Of a DNA stretch of 10,000 nt, positions 7,522 to 10,000 are shown piece after piece. The stretch is taken from positions 1-10,000 of the forward strand of contig NZ_CP040396.1 in the NCBI RefSeq assembly GCF_005577435.1. The letters run 5' to 3'. Position numbers and translations under genes: made by a program. Positions within the stretch are counted from its first letter, which is position 1; each line of letters opens with the position of its first letter. Source of the stretch: Paenibacillus algicola. Its GTDB lineage: Bacteria > Bacillota > Bacilli > Paenibacillales > Paenibacillaceae. A model generated the notes under the pieces. That model was given only the letters and a program-made list of their open reading frames with translations. It had not been told where the DNA came from and ran no database searches.

Positions 7522-10000
7522 ATGGCGGAAGAAAATTTCTCCCAAATTAAAGATCGTGACATCGGTACGGAAATGCGTGAATCCTTTATGGATTACGCGA
7601 TGAGTATCATTGTCAGCCGGGCTCTGCCAGACGTGCGTGACGGACTGAAGCCGGTACACCGCCGTATTTTGTACGCGATGTCCGAGCTTGGCATGGCACC
7701 CGATAAACCCTATAAGAAGTCCGCAAGAATTGTCGGTGAGGTCATTGGTAAGTATCATCCGCACGGTGATTCTGCGGTCTATGAATCCATGGTACGGATG
7801 GCTCAGGACTTCTCCATGCGCTATATGCTGGTCGACGGCCACGGTAACTTTGGCTCCATTGACGGAGATATGGCGGCTGCAATGCGTTATACCGAAGCCC
7901 GTCTATCCAAGCTGGCAATGGAAATGCTGCGGGATATTAATAAAGAAACGATTGATTTTGCACCGAACTATGACGGAGAAGAGCATGAACCGGTTGTGCT
8001 GCCGGCCCGCTATCCGAATCTGCTGGTTAACGGCGTGTCGGGGATCGCGGTCGGAATGGCTACCAATATTCCACCGCATAATCTGGGTGAAGTCATCGAC
8101 GGCGTTCAGGCACTGATCAAGAACCCGGACCTTACGCCGCTGGAGCTGATGGATTACATTCAGGGCCCGGATTTCCCAACCTCCGGTTATATCGTAGGGC
8201 GCGCCGGCATTCGCCAGGCTTACCAGACCGGCCGGGGCTCAGTGACGATGCGCGCGAAGGCTACCATTGAGGAGAACAATCACAAGGCCCGGATCGTGGT
8301 GCATGAGATTCCTTATCAGGTGAATAAGGCGCGGCTGGTGGAGAAGATTGCAGAGCTGGTGCGTGAGAAGCGGATTGACGGCATTACAGATCTGCGCGAT
8401 GAGTCCGACCGTAACGGGATGCGTATTGTGATCGAGCTCAGACGCGATGTGAATCCTAACGTGGTGCTGAATAACTTGTATAAGCATACTGCGATGCAGT
8501 CTAATTTCGGTATCAACATGCTTGCGATCGTGAACAATGAGCCGAAGATCCTGAACCTGCGCGATGTGCTGCACCATTACCTGGATCATCAGGTGATCGT
8601 TATTCGCCGGCGTACAGAATTCGAATTAAGAAAAGCAGAAGCACGAGCCCATATTCTCGAAGGTCTCCGTATTGCGCTGGATCATCTGGATGAGGTTATT
8701 GCTTTAATCCGGGCTTCACAGACCACAGAGGCGGCACGCGAGGGCTTGATGGAGCGCTTTGGGCTTAGCCATGAGCAGTCTCAGGCCATCCTGGATATGC
8801 GTCTGCAGCGCCTGACAGGTCTCGAGCGTGAGAAGATCGAGAATGAATACCAGGAGCTGTTGATCAAGATTGCCGAGCTGAAAGAAATTTTGGCTAATGA
8901 ATCTCTTGTGCTGCAGATCATCAGCGATGAGCTGGAAGAGATCAAGTCACGCTTTAATGATGATCGTCGCACAGAGATTATTGTGGGCGAGGACAGCATT
9001 TTGGATGAAGACCTGATTCCACGCGAAGAGGTTATCATTACGATCAGCCATACTGGCTATATCAAGCGTCTGCCTGCCAACACCTATCGGAGTCAGAAGC
9101 GCGGCGGCAAGGGCGTGGTCGGTATGGGGACGAAGAGCGAGGATTTCGTGGAGCACCTGTTCGGTACTAATTCACACCACTATCTCATGTTCTTCACGGA
9201 TAAGGGCAAGGCGTACCGCCTGAAGGCGTATGAGATTCCAGAGCTGAGCCGGACTGCACGCGGAACCCCGATCATCAACCTGATCCAGATTGAACAGGGA
9301 GAGACCATTAACGCTGTTATTCCGGTAGAGAGCTTTGAGAACAATGACTATCTGTTCTTTGCCACCCGTGAAGGTATCGTGAAAAAAACACCGCTCGAGG
9401 ATTATGTGAACATCCGCAAGGGCGGATTGATCGCCATTAATCTGCGGGAAGAGGACTCTCTGATCGATGTGAAGCTGACCGACGGCCAGCAGGAGATCAT
9501 TATGGGTACCGCACACGGGATGTCTATCCGCTTCGGAGAGAGTGACGTCAGATCCATGGGACGGAGTGCAACCGGAGTCAAGGGCATTACGCTGGGCGAC
9601 GGGGATTCTGTCATCGGCATGGATGTGGTGGACAAGGAGCTGGATATCCTGATCGTTACGAGCAAGGGCTACGGCAAACGTACACCGGTCTCAGACTATC
9701 GTTCCCAGACCCGTGGCGGACGCGGCATCAAGACGATTAATGTAACGGAGAAGAACGGTCCTGTTGTCAGCCTGAAGGTCGTGAAATCGGAAGAGGACCT
9801 GATGGTGATTACCGCCAGCGGAACGATTATCCGTACAAGCATGGAGGGCATCTCTACCATGGGCAGATACACCCAAGGCGTCCGCTTGATTAACATTCGC
9901 GAGGATGACCATGTGGCGACCGTCTGCCGTGTAGATAAGAGCGAGGAGCCTGCTGAGGATGAGGATGAAGATGCTCCATTTGAAGGAGACGAGCCTTCGA
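7522..10000 (+). CDS. gyrA: DNA gyrase subunit A (3' end outside window)
   Basis: GyrA is the DNA-cleaving subunit of gyrase and acts as an A2B2 tetramer with GyrB. The frame is open from the ATG at 7522 through the window end; 826 codons are visible and no stop is reached. The start matches the family ([31 protein letters not shown]). Catalytic tyrosine Y123 lies in [11 protein letters not shown]. The quinolone-resistance region reads [12 protein letters not shown] with S84 and E88, the residues usual in susceptible strains. A long helical coiled-coil segment runs from about 366 to 490. The C-terminal beta-pinwheel follows, with GyrA-box QKRGGKG at 525-531 (consensus QRRGGKG) and a related QTRGGRG blade motif later. 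From about residue 808 the sequence is strongly acidic. B. subtilis GyrA is about 821 residues, so only a short tail is missing. An inserted minus-strand gene separates it from gyrB, so it probably uses its own promoter. Confidence 0.97.
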   Translation, partial: MAEENFSQIKDRDIGTEMRESFMDYAMSIIVSRALPDVRDGLKPVHRRILYAMSELGMAPDKPYKKSARIVGEVIGKYHPHGDSAVYESMVRMAQDFSMRYMLVDGHGNFGSIDGDMAAAMRYTEARLSKLAMEMLRDINKETIDFAPNYDGEEHEPVVLPARYPNLLVNGVSGIAVGMATNIPPHNLGEVIDGVQALIKNPDLTPLELMDYIQGPDFPTSGYIVGRAGIRQAYQTGRGSVTMRAKATIEENNHKARIVVHEIPYQVNKARLVEKIAELVREKRIDGITDLRDESDRNGMRIVIELRRDVNPNVVLNNLYKHTAMQSNFGINMLAIVNNEPKILNLRDVLHHYLDHQVIVIRRRTEFELRKAEARAHILEGLRIALDHLDEVIALIRASQTTEAAREGLMERFGLSHEQSQAILDMRLQRLTGLEREKIENEYQELLIKIAELKEILANESLVLQIISDELEEIKSRFNDDRRTEIIVGEDSILDEDLIPREEVIITISHTGYIKRLPANTYRSQKRGGKGVVGMGTKSEDFVEHLFGTNSHHYLMFFTDKGKAYRLKAYEIPELSRTARGTPIINLIQIEQGETINAVIPVESFENNDYLFFATREGIVKKTPLEDYVNIRKGGLIAINLREEDSLIDVKLTDGQQEIIMGTAHGMSIRFGESDVRSMGRSATGVKGITLGDGDSVIGMDVVDKELDILIVTSKGYGKRTPVSDYRSQTRGGRGIKTINVTEKNGPVVSLKVVKSEEDLMVITASGTIIRTSMEGISTMGRYTQGVRLINIREDDHVATVCRVDKSEEPAEDEDEDAPFEGDEPS

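Noticed and set aside
7758..7791. Possible quinolone-resistance substitution in gyrA
   Set aside because: Codons 84 and 88 encode Ser and Glu, the usual residues of susceptible Gram-positive GyrA.

Overview
The window is the replication-origin end of a low-GC Gram-positive (Bacillota) chromosome. It carries the conserved order dnaA - dnaN - rlbA(yaaA) - recF - remB(yaaB) - gyrB - gyrA. The proteins read like Bacillus DnaA, DnaN, RecF and GyrB but are clearly divergent from B. subtilis. Base composition is moderate rather than AT-rich, TTG starts are common, and a YheC/YheD-type ATP-grasp gene sits between gyrB and gyrA. A Paenibacillus-like genus (Paenibacillaceae) is my best inference; no species is claimed. 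The first base is the first base of the dnaA start codon, so this is probably base 1 of an origin-rotated genome, and the rpmH side of the origin is not visible.

Layout. 1-1347 dnaA. 1348-1543 is the dnaA-dnaN gap, with DnaA boxes followed by a DnaA-trio-like, AT-rich unwinding element. 1544-2686 is dnaN (sliding clamp). 2726-2941 is a small S4-domain protein gene, with DnaA-box-like sites just before and inside it. 2996-4108 is recF. 4122-4373 is remB, which seems to start at a rare ATC codon behind a Shine-Dalgarno that overlaps the recF stop. 4416-6326 is gyrB, closed by a strong intrinsic terminator. 6385-7170 on the minus strand is a short, spore-coat-type ATP-grasp protein gene, convergent with gyrB. 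7171-7521 is a divergent intergenic region with two candidate promoters for gyrA. 7522 to the window end is gyrA, missing only its extreme C-terminal end.

Together these genes start replication (DnaA), give polymerase its processivity (DnaN), load RecA at gaps (RecF), manage supercoiling (GyrA/GyrB), and add a ribosome-related S4 protein and a DUF370 DNA-binding regulator. All except the ATP-grasp gene lie on the plus strand, co-directional with a fork moving right from the origin.

This is core chromosome. I found no mobile element, CRISPR array, rRNA, tRNA or novel gene system. The points worth checking are the non-canonical remB start, the architecture of the visible origin half with extra DnaA-box-like sites near rlbA, and the gene inserted between the two gyrase genes.
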